Part shown: piece by piece, positions 9,036-16,249 of the stretch | Layout: each line of letters starts with the position of its first letter | Position numbering within the stretch: position 1 is the stretch's first letter | NCBI GenBank assembly: GCA_013314865.1 | Contig: JABUEV010000006.1 | Coordinates: 1 to 16,249, forward strand | Direction of reading: 5' to 3' | Length of the DNA stretch: 16,249 nucleotides | Source: Bacteroidales bacterium | Lineage (GTDB): Bacteria > Bacteroidota > Bacteroidia > Bacteroidales > VadinHA17 | Translations under genes and position numbers: made by a program | The notes under the pieces: model-generated | Seen by the model: the letters and a program-made list of their open reading frames with translations, nothing else | Database searches by the model: none | What the model was told of the DNA's origin: nothing

Positions 9036-11930
9036 TCAGAGTCCTCTTTTACCGATATTCATCCCGTAAATGTCAATATTCAGGAGTAGCTTCAGATAGG
9101 GAGCTTCGTTAACCTGACGCCATGAGGCCTGAATACCGCCGGATATCATAAATGGAATTCTCAGAAGATAGAAGTCAGACATTAACTCAACGCCGTATGA
9201 TCTGAAGGTTTCCCTGTAATTATGGAATTCAGTTGACCCACCCAGATTAGCCCTGTTCAGGTAGTAGTTACCGGTGGCCTCGGTATAATCATAAAACAAG
9301 TCTGCCCTTAGGCGGGGAAGATACAAAAGACTGCCAATATGAAAGTCAGGATAAGCCAGAGACATGTAATAATCGATTGATGCAAAACGAAGTTTTTCGG
9401 AAACTATATCAACATAGCTTCTGGAAAATGAAGCTCTGTTGCCGAGGATGAATTTTTCAGGATTCTGGTTTTCTCCTTCAAGCCTGATTTTAATTCCGTT
9501 ATTTTTTAAAATGCCGGGGCAAAAGAACGCACTTCTAAGTGTTGTGGATGTTCCATAAATCTCACTGTCAAAAGGGAATGCTGTGTGGCTTATATCAATA
9601 ACCTGTGCCCAGCGAGGGTAGATGTCCCTTAAAGATGACCTGTAATAGTTGGAAAAATAAATTCTTCCTGTTAACTGATTCTGTCCGGCGTCATAATCTC
9701 TGGTTTCTCTCTGATAGATATATTTGTTTCTGAAATCTGAAGTAACCGAAAGCTGAAGAAACTGCGAAAAAGAGCCCCCTGAGAAAACCAGGGGCAGGGA
9801 AAGAGTATTCTTAAAGGCTATTCCCTTTTCTGTCACTAACGGCGCCTCTGAAGATTCCAGAGTCTGAACCTCGACATCATGGCCGTAGTCAAGACGTGAT
9901 TCCAGGACAAAATACCACCCCATCCATTTAACTAGCGAATGAAATTTATGATTACGATCCGAATACTCGTATCCCAGTGATGAAACAAGTGTGCTAAGGT
10001 TATTCTGGCTCATAATTGAAAATCCCGGCTTAATTGATGCAGGATCAGACTGAATTTTGTCCAGATCTGCATAAAAAGGCATCCAGCTGTGAAAGTTGAA
10101 AAGATTCTGCCACTTTCTGTATGGTACGGGATTCAAATGGGGCAAATTATTCTGGCTGGCACGGGGTGAAACTCTCAGGGTGTCAAACTTGTTTATGAGA
10201 AAAGACGAGGAGGTAACATGAAGATCAGTCCCGGCAATTTTATCAGGTATTGCCATCCTGCAGATATTACTGCCATCGGATGTGTAATCTGTAAATATAA
10301 GGAACTTCCCGTCTCCTGCTAAGTCAGTGATTCCAAATCTCGATCTGGTAAGGGGTAATGCTTGTCCTGCATCATTCAGGAAATAAATGTTATCCGTTCC
10401 CGAATATGAACTGATAAAAAAAAGAGAATCATTACCAGGCAGGCAGGCCTGGATATCATGATTTTCCGCCTTTAACGGCACACTCCAGGAATGGCTTGAA
10501 ATGTCCCATGTCAATATTCCTTCTCCGTTTTCTGTTAAATAAATAACAGCAACCTCACTGTCGTCCGGAGTCCACTGAGGACGCTGGAGGTATGCATTTC
10601 CGGGGGCAGAAACTTTTTCGACAATACTTCCGTTCCTTGAATCAATAAAAACAAGGCTGTTTTTATTATCTGCACTGTTTTCAGTTACTGCTATGTAGAC
10701 GCCGTCATGTGAGATTGCCGCTGACATATACCTTGTCTTATATGAGATCCGGGATGTGATTCTGCTCTTAAGATCCATCATCTTGATGACTGACCATTCA
10801 CGGTTTTCCCACCTGGGGTCAGGCTGAGTTTCTGTCCAAACCAGCTTCCCCTGGCCATAGGAAATAGTTCTGGGATAAATCCTTCCCGGGGTGTGCAATT
10901 TGAATTCTTTTTTATCCGACATTCTAATCAATACAATTGACGGAGGATCGGAAAGAGAAGTCTTTATGGCTATTACCGAATCAGATCCGGCCATTACCGG
11001 TGAATGATAGCTTACATATCTATCTTTTTTAATTGGATTCAGAATTTCATAGGTGTCAAATTCTGATTCCGGATCATCATCAGACCAGATAGTGAAAAGA
11101 GTATCAAATGTTTCCTGGTAAAGCTTCTTCTTGGAAGTGGAGGCATTTCTTGAAAGGCTCAGGTTTACAGGATTTATAAGGAAAGGAAAATTGGCAGTAC
11201 TTTTTAGAGTTTTATTCCATAAATCATTGCCATACCGGATCTTAGACCAAGTAACCATCTGGTATCCGGTATTATAGTAGCTTGGGATGAAGTCCCTGAA
11301 AGACCCGTTCATCATTTTGTCATAGGAATACATTTTGCCTTTTTCGAGTGAAATAGCTTTTAACTGCCTGATAAATGAAGGACTGCGGCCTCTGCCTGAC
11401 AATGTAAGGTACGACTCGTTAAAAACTGCATCCCCTTCAAGATACCATAATGGTAAAGTTGCTGAAACGACACCGGCAAACTGCTGGCCGAACAGGACTG
11501 AAAAGACTTTTGTAAAACCCTGGTTGAGCGACTGCATCTGAAAAGCATGAGTAAGCTCATGTATCGCAAGCTGTTCTGCGGGATCAAGAGGAATACCATC
11601 CTGCTCGGGAGTCGGATAAAGTTCGATTCGTTTTGGAGCCCAGGCAACATAACCGTTGGACCTTACCGTGTGGCTGTGAATTATTACCGGTATTCTGAAT
11701 CTTTGGCCCGGATAAAGATGAGCAAGTTTTGAATATGATCCTTCCAGTGTCTTCGCATAGTTGATTCCCTCTGTTGAATAAGATTCGGGATAAATTAACC
11801 TGAAATGTTCAGTTTTAATCTGCATCCATTTTAAGGAGGCGGGATCCTGGCCGGTCTCATAATATTGTGACGAGGCAATTGCTGTCGACAGCATCGTGAC
11901 CAGAATTAAAGACAGATAATGTCGCCTCAT
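9036..11930 (-). CDS. Secreted zinc-metallopeptidase / beta-propeller / putative beta-barrel protein
   Basis: 964 residues from the chosen start. The reading frame extends 15 codons further, to 11975, but the ATG at 11930 gives a classic signal peptide (MRRHYLSLILVTMLSTAIAS, likely cleavage after AIA) and avoids overlap with the divergent gene. Residues about 30-250 form a gluzincin peptidase of the 'peptidase MA' kind, with HELTH (124-128) and, 37 residues later, the third zinc ligand in WYLEGDA (Glu165). Residues about 310-600 contain TolB/WD40-like blades (for example AAISHDGVYIAVTENS, RPQWTPDDSEVAVIYL). From about 620 to the end, short amphipathic strands rich in Tyr, Phe and Ser alternate (RNKYIYQRETRDYDAGQNQL, GRIYFSNYYRSSLRDIYPRW). 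This is consistent with an outer-membrane beta-barrel, but less certain. It is probably a surface or periplasmic protease; the substrate is unknown. It is transcribed divergently from the DUF2723 gene. Confidence 0.82.
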   Translation of the reverse strand: MRRHYLSLILVTMLSTAIASSQYYETGQDPASLKWMQIKTEHFRLIYPESYSTEGINYAKTLEGSYSKLAHLYPGQRFRIPVIIHSHTVRSNGYVAWAPKRIELYPTPEQDGIPLDPAEQLAIHELTHAFQMQSLNQGFTKVFSVLFGQQFAGVVSATLPLWYLEGDAVFNESYLTLSGRGRSPSFIRQLKAISLEKGKMYSYDKMMNGSFRDFIPSYYNTGYQMVTWSKIRYGNDLWNKTLKSTANFPFLINPVNLSLSRNASTSKKKLYQETFDTLFTIWSDDDPESEFDTYEILNPIKKDRYVSYHSPVMAGSDSVIAIKTSLSDPPSIVLIRMSDKKEFKLHTPGRIYPRTISYGQGKLVWTETQPDPRWENREWSVIKMMDLKSRITSRISYKTRYMSAAISHDGVYIAVTENSADNKNSLVFIDSRNGSIVEKVSAPGNAYLQRPQWTPDDSEVAVIYLTENGEGILTWDISSHSWSVPLKAENHDIQACLPGNDSLFFISSYSGTDNIYFLNDAGQALPLTRSRFGITDLAGDGKFLIFTDYTSDGSNICRMAIPDKIAGTDLHVTSSSFLINKFDTLRVSPRASQNNLPHLNPVPYRKWQNLFNFHSWMPFYADLDKIQSDPASIKPGFSIMSQNNLSTLVSSLGYEYSDRNHKFHSLVKWMGWYFVLESRLDYGHDVEVQTLESSEAPLVTEKGIAFKNTLSLPLVFSGGSFSQFLQLSVTSDFRNKYIYQRETRDYDAGQNQLTGRIYFSNYYRSSLRDIYPRWAQVIDISHTAFPFDSEIYGTSTTLRSAFFCPGILKNNGIKIRLEGENQNPEKFILGNRASFSRSYVDIVSEKLRFASIDYYMSLAYPDFHIGSLLYLPRLRADLFYDYTEATGNYYLNRANLGGSTEFHNYRETFRSYGVELMSDFYLLRIPFMISGGIQASWRQVNEAPYLKLLLNIDIYGMNIGKRGL

Positions 11931-11954
11931 GGAAGCAGCTTTGTCCAAAAATAA

Positions 11955-11962
11955 CAAAATTA
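11955..11962 (-). promoter_or_regulatory. Candidate Bacteroidota -7 box for the metallopeptidase gene
   Basis: On the minus strand this reads TAATTTTG, an exact match to the Bacteroidota -7 consensus TAnnTTTG. It lies 24 nt upstream of the ATG at 11930. I see no good TTTG -33 element at the usual 19-21 nt spacing further upstream, so the match is only half supported. It would place the promoter inside the 125-nt divergent intergenic region (11931-12055), supporting the shorter start of the metallopeptidase gene. Confidence 0.4.
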
Positions 11963-12055
11963 GTGAGTCGGCCATCCTATAAAGACATAATGAAAAAAAA
12001 TAACTATTTTCGTCATCTCATCAATTTGTTACTCAGCACAAAATACAAGGTACGA

Positions 12056-15000
12056 ATGAAAAAGTACATGTTGATCAACAAAGTTACAGGTTGGGTGATG
12101 TTCATTATTGCGGCTGTAACCTATCTTCTGACTATTGAACCAACTCTGAGTTTATGGGACTGTGGTGAATATATTGCCTCAGCTTTTAAACTTGAGGTCG
12201 GACATCCCCCTGGCAATCCGGTTTTTATGGTCATTGCCAGGTTTTTTACCCTGTTTGCCGGAGGAGACACTTCAAAAGTGGCGGCGATGGTTAACTCAAT
12301 GTCGGCTCTTGCAAGCGCATTTACCGTCCTGTTTCTCTTCTGGACTATCACCCATCTTGCTTCAAAAATAATTCTGAGAGATACTTCTTCTTATACTTTG
12401 CCGCGGATTATTGCTGTAATCTTTGCAGGTATTACAGGATCACTTGCTTTCACATTTTCTGATTCATTCTGGTTTTCAGCAGTGGAGGGCGAAGTTTATG
12501 CCACATCATCATTGTTTACTGCAGTTGTTTTCTGGGCTATACTCAGGTGGGAAGAGACTGCAGATGAAGAATATTCAGACAGGTGGCTTATACTTATTGC
12601 ATTTCTCATGGGTCTCTCAATAGGAGTCCACCTGCTTAACCTGCTTACACTTCCGGCAATTGTCCTGGTGTACTATTTCAGAAAATATGATTTTACCTGG
12701 AAAGGATTCATGGCTTCAGTGCTGGTCTCGTTTGTAATACTTGCATTGCTTCTGTACGGGATAATTCCCGGAGTGGTAAAAATATCGTCAAGACTGGATC
12801 TTTTTGCTGTCAATACACTGGGACTTCCTGCCAACAGCGGCATGATATTTCATTTCCTCCTGCTGACAGCTTTGTTTGTGATTACAGTAAAAGCAATGCT
12901 GAGGTCTGATAATTCACGCAAAATTGCGATACTGTCAATTGTTACTTTGTTTTTTACGGGGATATGGGTTGTATCGGGGTCCGGAGTGCTTAATATACTT
13001 GTTCTGCTGACAATAACCGGATTCACCTGGTACATTGCCGGAAAAAACAGGCTGATTCTGAATACTGCAATTACTGTGATTATGGTAATTCTTATAGGAT
13101 ATTCAGCAAATGCCATTATAGTTATCCGGTCAAATGCCAATCCTCCTCTTAATGAAAACAGTCCGGACAATCCCTTCAGTCTTATCTATTTTCTTAACAG
13201 GGAGCAGTATGGCCAGCGTCCGCTTGTCACAGGAGCCTATTACAATGCTCCGATCATTGATTATCCCGAAGGAAAACCTCGTTATGCACTTGAGAACGGC
13301 AAATATATTATAACCCATAGGAGCCTTGAAAGAAAATATGATCCGCGGTTTATAACACTGTTTCCCAGGATGTGGAGTGATCAAAGCGATCATGCCCAAG
13401 TGTATGAAGAATGGGGAAAGATCAAAGGAACTCCCATTCAGGTTACTGACCGGTCAGGTGAAAAGACTGTTATCAGAAAACCACGGTATATCGAGAATTT
13501 ACGTTTCATGTTCACATACCAGTTTGGCTACATGTACTGGCGGTATTTCATGTGGAATTTTGCAGGCAAGCAAAATGACACACAGGGCACAGGCGGAGCA
13601 GTAAACGGCAACTGGATTTCAGGATTAAAATTTCTGGATACTCCCCGGGTCGGGACTCCCGATATTCCGGCAAGCATGCAGAAAGACACATCACGAAACA
13701 GGTATTTTCTGCTTCCTCTTATTCTGGGACTTACCGGATTGTTTTACCAGCTTAACAGGGACAACAGAAACTGGTGGATAATACTTATTCTGTTTCTTAT
13801 GACAGGAATAGCTATTGTCTTTTACCTTAACCAGTATCCTAATCAGCCGCGGGAAAGAGATTATGCCTATGTAGGTTCATTTTATTTCTTTGCAGTATGG
13901 ATAGGACTGGGCGTGCTTGCCTTTTTCGAAGCCTTTGCAAAGATTGCAGGCGAAAAGGTTGCTGCCCCCCTGTCTGGATTGCTTTGCGTTCTGGCTGTGC
14001 CTGTATTGATGGGTGCACAAAACTGGGACGATCATGACCGGTCAGGGAGGTATCTTGCAAGGGATGTGGCATTCAACTACCTCAATTCCTGTGCTCCGGG
14101 TGCAATCCTGTTTACAAACGGCGATAATGATACTTTCCCGCTCTGGTATGCCCAGGAAGTCGAAGGCAAAAGAACAGATGTAAGGGTCTGTAACCTGATG
14201 CTTCTCAACACCGACTGGTACATAAACCAGATGAAACACAAAGTTTATGAATCGGAGCCTCTGCCTATATCGCTCCCTGTACAAAAATATTATGACGGCA
14301 TAAATAACCAGGTATTTATTGTTGAAAAAACCAAGGATCCGGTCGATGTTGCCACAGTAATTGAGTGGGTGAAAAGTGAAAACAAAGCAACCAAAGTCCA
14401 GTTTTCGGCAACCGAAGTGCTCGATATCATTCCTACCCGTACTATAAGAATCCCGGTCGATTCTGCAAAAGTCATAGCGTCAGGAACCGTTAAACCTGCC
14501 GATGCAGGGAAAATTGTCCCTTATATTGATATTACACTTAAGGGCAATTCAATACTCAAGAGCCAGCTGATTATACTCGACATACTTGCTCATAACAACT
14601 GGGAACGGCCACTCTATTTTGTAACAGGATATCATGACGATGCCATGGGCCTCGAAGAATATTTTCAGCTTGAAGGTCTGGCTTACAGGCTGGTGCCAAT
14701 AAAATCTGAAAACAAGGGATGGTCTGATTATGGACGCATAGATACGGACATACTGTATGAAAACATGATGAAGAAATTTACATGGACGGGAGCAAATGAC
14801 CCTGATGTGAATATTGATTACAATCATTTGCGCACACTTATGGTAATACGTGCCAGATTAAACTATGCGAAACTGGCAAAAGTACTTGCTGAAGAAGGCA
14901 GGAAATCACAGGCTGAAGAGGTGCTTGATTTCTGCATGAAGACATTCCCTCCTGAAAAAATACCTTATGATCCGTATTTCCCTGATATTATCGAAGCCTA

Positions 15001-15268
15001 TTTTGCCTGCGGAAATAATGATAAGGCGGCTGCTCTTATAAGTGATTTCTCCAATTATCATTATGAACGGCTGAATTATTACCTGAAGCAGGATCAGTAC
15101 ATCATAAGGTCAGCTGAATATGAGATACAGAGTTCTATTCAGTTCACTGCAAAAGTGGCTGCAACATGCAGGCAATACGGAAAGTCTGAACTGGCCGATG
15201 AAATAAACAGCAAAGTTGAGGCATATTATGCCGATTATGTGGCAAAAAATCCTGCTGTATTACGTTAG
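12056..15268 (+). CDS. DUF2723 multi-pass membrane protein, GT-C glycosyltransferase-like
   Basis: 1070 residues from the ATG at 12056, which has AAGG 5 nt upstream and begins MKKYMLINKVTGW, the common start of this family. A longer frame from 11963 would overlap the divergent gene and adds a non-conserved, Lys/Asn-rich leader. Roughly 14-15 hydrophobic helices are visible, in two groups (about residues 10-360 and 550-655). The first loop carries TLSLWDCGEY (Asp35, Glu38) and VGHPPGNP, the family signature and the place where GT-C enzymes hold a catalytic acid. A soluble part follows with NGDNDTFPLWYAQEVEGKR (from about residue 687), and a TPR-like helical end (about 930-1010). The family is related to the eukaryotic TMEM260 O-mannosyltransferase, so protein glycosylation from a lipid-linked sugar is a plausible role. 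It is not shown here. Confidence 0.85.
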   Translation: MKKYMLINKVTGWVMFIIAAVTYLLTIEPTLSLWDCGEYIASAFKLEVGHPPGNPVFMVIARFFTLFAGGDTSKVAAMVNSMSALASAFTVLFLFWTITHLASKIILRDTSSYTLPRIIAVIFAGITGSLAFTFSDSFWFSAVEGEVYATSSLFTAVVFWAILRWEETADEEYSDRWLILIAFLMGLSIGVHLLNLLTLPAIVLVYYFRKYDFTWKGFMASVLVSFVILALLLYGIIPGVVKISSRLDLFAVNTLGLPANSGMIFHFLLLTALFVITVKAMLRSDNSRKIAILSIVTLFFTGIWVVSGSGVLNILVLLTITGFTWYIAGKNRLILNTAITVIMVILIGYSANAIIVIRSNANPPLNENSPDNPFSLIYFLNREQYGQRPLVTGAYYNAPIIDYPEGKPRYALENGKYIITHRSLERKYDPRFITLFPRMWSDQSDHAQVYEEWGKIKGTPIQVTDRSGEKTVIRKPRYIENLRFMFTYQFGYMYWRYFMWNFAGKQNDTQGTGGAVNGNWISGLKFLDTPRVGTPDIPASMQKDTSRNRYFLLPLILGLTGLFYQLNRDNRNWWIILILFLMTGIAIVFYLNQYPNQPRERDYAYVGSFYFFAVWIGLGVLAFFEAFAKIAGEKVAAPLSGLLCVLAVPVLMGAQNWDDHDRSGRYLARDVAFNYLNSCAPGAILFTNGDNDTFPLWYAQEVEGKRTDVRVCNLMLLNTDWYINQMKHKVYESEPLPISLPVQKYYDGINNQVFIVEKTKDPVDVATVIEWVKSENKATKVQFSATEVLDIIPTRTIRIPVDSAKVIASGTVKPADAGKIVPYIDITLKGNSILKSQLIILDILAHNNWERPLYFVTGYHDDAMGLEEYFQLEGLAYRLVPIKSENKGWSDYGRIDTDILYENMMKKFTWTGANDPDVNIDYNHLRTLMVIRARLNYAKLAKVLAEEGRKSQAEEVLDFCMKTFPPEKIPYDPYFPDIIEAYFACGNNDKAAALISDFSNYHYERLNYYLKQDQYIIRSAEYEIQSSIQFTAKVAATCRQYGKSELADEINSKVEAYYADYVAKNPAVLR

Positions 15269-15274
15269 ATAAAA

Positions 15275-15697
15275 CTAATAACTTACGGTGCTTTTGACCC
15301 CCTGCTTCAGATATTTTTCAAGCAGGAAATAGATATTTTCAGGGTAAACAGGTTTAAGGATATACTCAGTGCAACCTGCAATATATGCTTCTGATTTAGT
15401 CTGTTCAGAAGAGTATGCTGTTATCATCAGGACCGGGACGTATTTTCTCTCTTTTCTGAACAACCTTGTACAATCAATGCCGTTTATTAAAGGAATAAGA
15501 AAATCCATAATGACAAGATCAATCTTCTCTTCCTTGTTATTTATAAAATCGATAAAATCTTTTCCCGTCCTGAATTTTTTAACAGTTGCCCCGGAACTCA
15601 TAAGGAGAGTCTCGTAATATCTCATTGACGGAAGATCATCCTCAACTATGACAATGACTTTATCTTTTAATTCTAAAGTGCTGAAATCCAGGGACAT
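15275..15697 (-). CDS. Stand-alone CheY-like response regulator receiver
   Basis: 140 residues consisting of a single receiver domain with no DNA-binding or enzymatic output domain. The acidic pocket is EDD (19-21), the phosphoacceptor is Asp65 in LVIMDFLIP, the conserved Thr is Thr93 in MITAYSS, and the conserved Lys is Lys115 in ILKPVYPENI. All the residues needed for phosphorylation are therefore present. Such single-domain receivers relay phosphate from (often hybrid) histidine kinases or act by binding partner proteins. No kinase is in the window, so the partner is unknown. The stop faces the DUF2723 stop with only 6 nt between them. The start MSLDFSTLELKDKVIVIVEDD is the only reasonable one. 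Confidence 0.9.
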   Translation of the reverse strand: MSLDFSTLELKDKVIVIVEDDLPSMRYYETLLMSSGATVKKFRTGKDFIDFINNKEEKIDLVIMDFLIPLINGIDCTRLFRKERKYVPVLMITAYSSEQTKSEAYIAGCTEYILKPVYPENIYFLLEKYLKQGVKSTVSY

Positions 15698-15854
15698 TAC
15701 TATTGCAATTGTGACTTTGGTAAATTTACGTTAAGATACGAAGGACTGGCAAATTAACCATTTCAATTTTTAACAACTTATTAACAAATTTAGTGCCGTT
15801 GGATAGATATTTTAAAAATTCTGATTTTATTTTAGTTTAATTGTCGTCAATATG
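15698..15854. other. AT-rich intergenic region between receiver and lipoprotein genes
   Basis: 157 nt without an open frame worth calling. Besides the candidate receiver promoter, it contains a near-direct repeat TTAACAACTTA/TTAACAAATTTA (about 15770-15793). It also has TGCCGTTG (15794-15801), which is complementary to CAACGGCA at 15856-15863, overlapping the lipoprotein stop codon. Whether the latter pair forms a transcript-end structure is doubtful because the arms are 54 nt apart. Confidence 0.4.
15721..15753 (-). promoter_or_regulatory. Candidate promoter for the response regulator
   Basis: Read on the minus strand, TTTG (15753-15750) is separated by 21 nt from TAAATTTA (15728-15721). 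The Bacteroidota sigma factor consensus is TTTG, 19-21 nt, TAnnTTTG, so the second box has one mismatch at its last base. The -7 box ends 23 nt upstream of the ATG at 15697. The match is short and the region is AT-rich, so it could be chance. Confidence 0.35.
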
Positions 15855-16082
15855 TCAACGGCATTCCCATGAAAGCCTGGTGTTCCCATTGATAATATCC
15901 GGCTTGGCTTCAATTGCAATCAGCTCCGCGTCACAATATTCTGCTTCCGGCCCTTCGTAATCAACCTTCCCGTCGATGTAGGTTACCTGCCGGCATATCT
16001 TGCAGTTGCCTAATACCTCACATGAGTTGATCAAACATGTCATCAGGAGTAATGAAAGAATATACACTGCTTTCCTTCTCAT
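15855..16082 (-). CDS. Small cysteine-rich lipoprotein of unknown function
   Basis: 75 residues. A basic start (MRRK), a hydrophobic stretch (AVYILSLLLMTCLI) and a lipobox INSC predict cleavage by signal peptidase II and lipidation of Cys21. The mature part is only 55 residues with four further cysteines: a CxxC pair (27 and 30, CKIC), Cys50 and Cys74. These could form two disulfides in the periplasm or bind a metal. The stretch GPEAEYCDAELIAIEAKPDI is acidic. I recall similar small Bacteroidota lipoproteins ending in WECR but know of no function. There is a single Glu after the lipidated Cys, so no clear surface-export signal. A 12-bp inverted repeat covers the start codon. Confidence 0.75.
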   Translation of the reverse strand: MRRKAVYILSLLLMTCLINSCEVLGNCKICRQVTYIDGKVDYEGPEAEYCDAELIAIEAKPDIINGNTRLSWECR

Positions 16083-16129
16083 ATAGAAAAAATGTTTTGT
16101 TAAAGTTACAATTCTAATTTTCTATATGA
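16079..16129. repeat. 12-bp inverted repeat covering the lipoprotein start codon
   Basis: TCATATAGAAAA (16079-16090) and TTTTCTATATGA (16118-16129) are exact reverse complements with 27 nt between them. The proximal arm contains the ATG (minus strand 16082-16080) of the lipoprotein gene. The spacer contains a minus-strand TAACTTTA (16108-16101), one base from the TAnnTTTG -7 box. If transcription starts in the spacer, the repeat would be a DNA operator flanking the promoter. If it starts further upstream, the arms would pair in the mRNA and hide the start codon. Confidence 0.45.
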
Positions 16130-16249
16130 TGTGTTTTTGAACAAAAAGGTTGCATATTGAAAATATTTGGGTAAATTATGCATCAATTCAGGAAATTTTC
16201 TGTCATTTATCAGGAATGAAAACAGATACAATTTAAATTCAGATGTCAT

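Noticed and set aside
12021..12028. TCAATTTG as a -7 box for the DUF2723 gene.
   Set aside because: It mismatches the key A at position 2 of TAnnTTTG, and no TTTG lies at the right spacing upstream.
15794..15863. TGCCGTTG / CAACGGCA inverted repeat around the end of the lipoprotein gene.
   Set aside because: Only 8 bp with 54 nt between the arms, and no T-tract in the right place; not enough for a terminator call.
16106..16249. Minus-strand open frame of 47 codons reaching the right edge (starts MTSEFKLYLF, stop at 16106-16108).
   Set aside because: The region is AT-rich, the product matches nothing I recognise, and the frame crosses the inverted repeat. Without sequence beyond the edge it cannot be told from chance; it could be the 3' end of a gene outside.

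Overview
The window reads as a chromosomal piece from a Bacteroidota bacterium, probably of the Bacteroidales type. Several independent signs agree. The F-type ATP synthase a subunit has a long N-terminal extension. The beta subunit carries an insertion of about 25-30 residues before the GQMNEPPG motif. The epsilon subunit is only 81 residues. There is a DUF2723 membrane protein of the kind abundant in this phylum, start sites have weak Shine-Dalgarno sequences, and sequences resembling the Bacteroidota -7 box TAnnTTTG lie upstream of minus-strand genes. No mobile element, tRNA, rRNA or CRISPR array was seen, and no stretch longer than 300 bases lacks a gene.

Region 1 (2-7604, plus strand) is an ATP synthase operon in the order a-c-b-delta-alpha-gamma-[polyprenyl synthetase]-beta-epsilon (atpB, E, F, H, A, G, an inserted prenyltransferase, D, C). 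It is the classical gene order with one extra gene between gamma and beta. atpB is cut by the left edge of the window; the TTG at 152 is not its real start. A hairpin sits between atpE and atpF, where expression of the multi-copy c subunit would have to be set apart from that of its neighbours. The c ring lacks the Na+ ligands and so is predicted to be H+-coupled. Epsilon lacks the C-terminal inhibitory helices.

Region 2 (7613-9031, plus) is a group II PLP-dependent decarboxylase of the aromatic amino acid decarboxylase type. It starts 8 nt after atpC and so is probably read from the same transcript. About 125 nt into its coding sequence there is a perfect 13-bp hairpin with a 3-nt loop followed by TCTTTT. 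This looks like an intrinsic terminator or attenuator placed inside the gene.

Region 3 (9036-15268) has two large envelope genes diverging from a 125-nt intergenic region. On the minus strand is a secreted zinc-metallopeptidase/beta-propeller/probable beta-barrel protein. On the plus strand is a DUF2723 multi-pass GT-C-like protein. For both, downstream starts are better supported than the longest frames, which would overlap each other.

Region 4 (15275-16249, minus) holds a stand-alone CheY-like receiver and a small cysteine-rich lipoprotein. A 12-bp inverted repeat covers the lipoprotein start codon. The last ~165 bases are AT-rich with no convincing gene.

I did not find a clearly new multi-gene system. 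The observations most worth checking are the intragenic terminator-like hairpin behind the ATP synthase operon, the prenyltransferase inserted at the gamma/beta junction, the surface peptidase fusion, and the inverted repeat over the lipoprotein start.
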